Source: an uncultured Marinomonas sp.
GTDB lineage: Bacteria > Pseudomonadota > Gammaproteobacteria > Pseudomonadales > Marinomonadaceae
NCBI GenBank assembly: GCA_947493575.1
Contig: CANLRQ010000001.1
Span: 222,006 to 286,005 of the forward strand
Reading direction: 5' to 3'
Length of the DNA stretch: 64,000 bases
Part shown: one piece after another, positions 63,918 to 64,000 of the stretch
How the letters are laid out: every line of letters begins with the position of its first letter
Numbering within the stretch: the stretch's first letter is position 1
Program-made: the position numbers and the translations under genes
The notes under the pieces: model-generated
What the model saw: the letters and a program-made list of their open reading frames with translations, nothing else
Told to the model about the DNA's origin: nothing
Databases searched by the model: none

Positions 63918-63950
63918 GTTGGCTTTATTGCTTCAAGAAATAAAGCCAAC
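63918..63950. terminator. Hairpin near right edge
   Basis: GTTGGCTTTATT and AATAAAGCCAAC pair perfectly with a 9-nt loop. It may end a gene lying beyond the window. Directional T-tracts are short, so confidence is moderate. Confidence 0.5.
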
Positions 63951-64000
63951 CGACTTTCTGCTCTCCACCTGCAGCTTGTACGATAACCAAAGCCTGAATG

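Overview
The window is a chromosomal replication-origin region from a low-GC gammaproteobacterium. Gene order and protein style suggest the Oceanospirillales, most likely a Marinomonas-like marine bacterium. This placement is inferred from synteny and sequence feel, not from a search. The core order is the Pseudomonas-type origin neighbourhood: atp operon, parB, parA, rsmG, mnmG, mnmE, yidC, rnpA and rpmH on the minus strand, then dnaA, dnaN, recF and gyrB on the plus strand. Further right come gmhB, a lipid A acyltransferase relative, trkH-trkA-rsmB-fmt-def, dprA, and hemF-aroE. No rRNA, tRNA or CRISPR array was recognised.

Left arm (1-16.6 kb): a truncated fatty-acid/sterol hydroxylase, a RoxA-like dihaem lipoprotein, an orphan TRAP solute-binding lipoprotein, a Gfo/Idh/MocA oxidoreductase beside uvrD, an AspC/TyrB aminotransferase, and a DsbA-fold oxidoreductase. 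A sulfur-mobilisation neighbourhood follows: a VC1184-type cysteine-desulfurase-like protein, a MocR regulator whose PLP-site residues look lost, csdA-csdE, and tcdA (csdL). A TrmB-like regulator ends this arm.

Origin core (16.6-40 kb): the nine-gene ATP synthase operon, the partition genes, tRNA-modification genes and the replication genes. Two separate AT-rich gaps carry DnaA boxes: mnmG-mnmE (about 860 bp) and rpmH-dnaA (about 510 bp). A perfect 16-bp parS lies inside rsmB, about 14 kb from dnaA.

Right arm (40-64 kb): transporters (MFS, DMT, MATE, LysE, TrkAH), translation and cell-envelope housekeeping genes, a truncated haemoglobin, a sulfotransferase-like gene, a GNAT enzyme and a LysR regulator. 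This arm also has a decayed glutathione S-transferase gene and two small membrane-protein genes.

The most unusual content is three families of dispersed non-coding repeats. The first is an 83-bp MITE-like element with imperfect GAGACCTTTGCAC inverted ends and 5-bp target duplications; a longer copy separates parA from parB. The second is a palindromic repeat of about 104-111 bp whose arm carries a DnaA box; full copies lie in the mnmG-mnmE gap and 1 nt after the gyrB stop, and a half copy lies upstream of the VC1184-type gene. The third is a cluster with an exact 107-bp period at 60.2-60.9 kb that surrounds a tiny membrane-protein gene.
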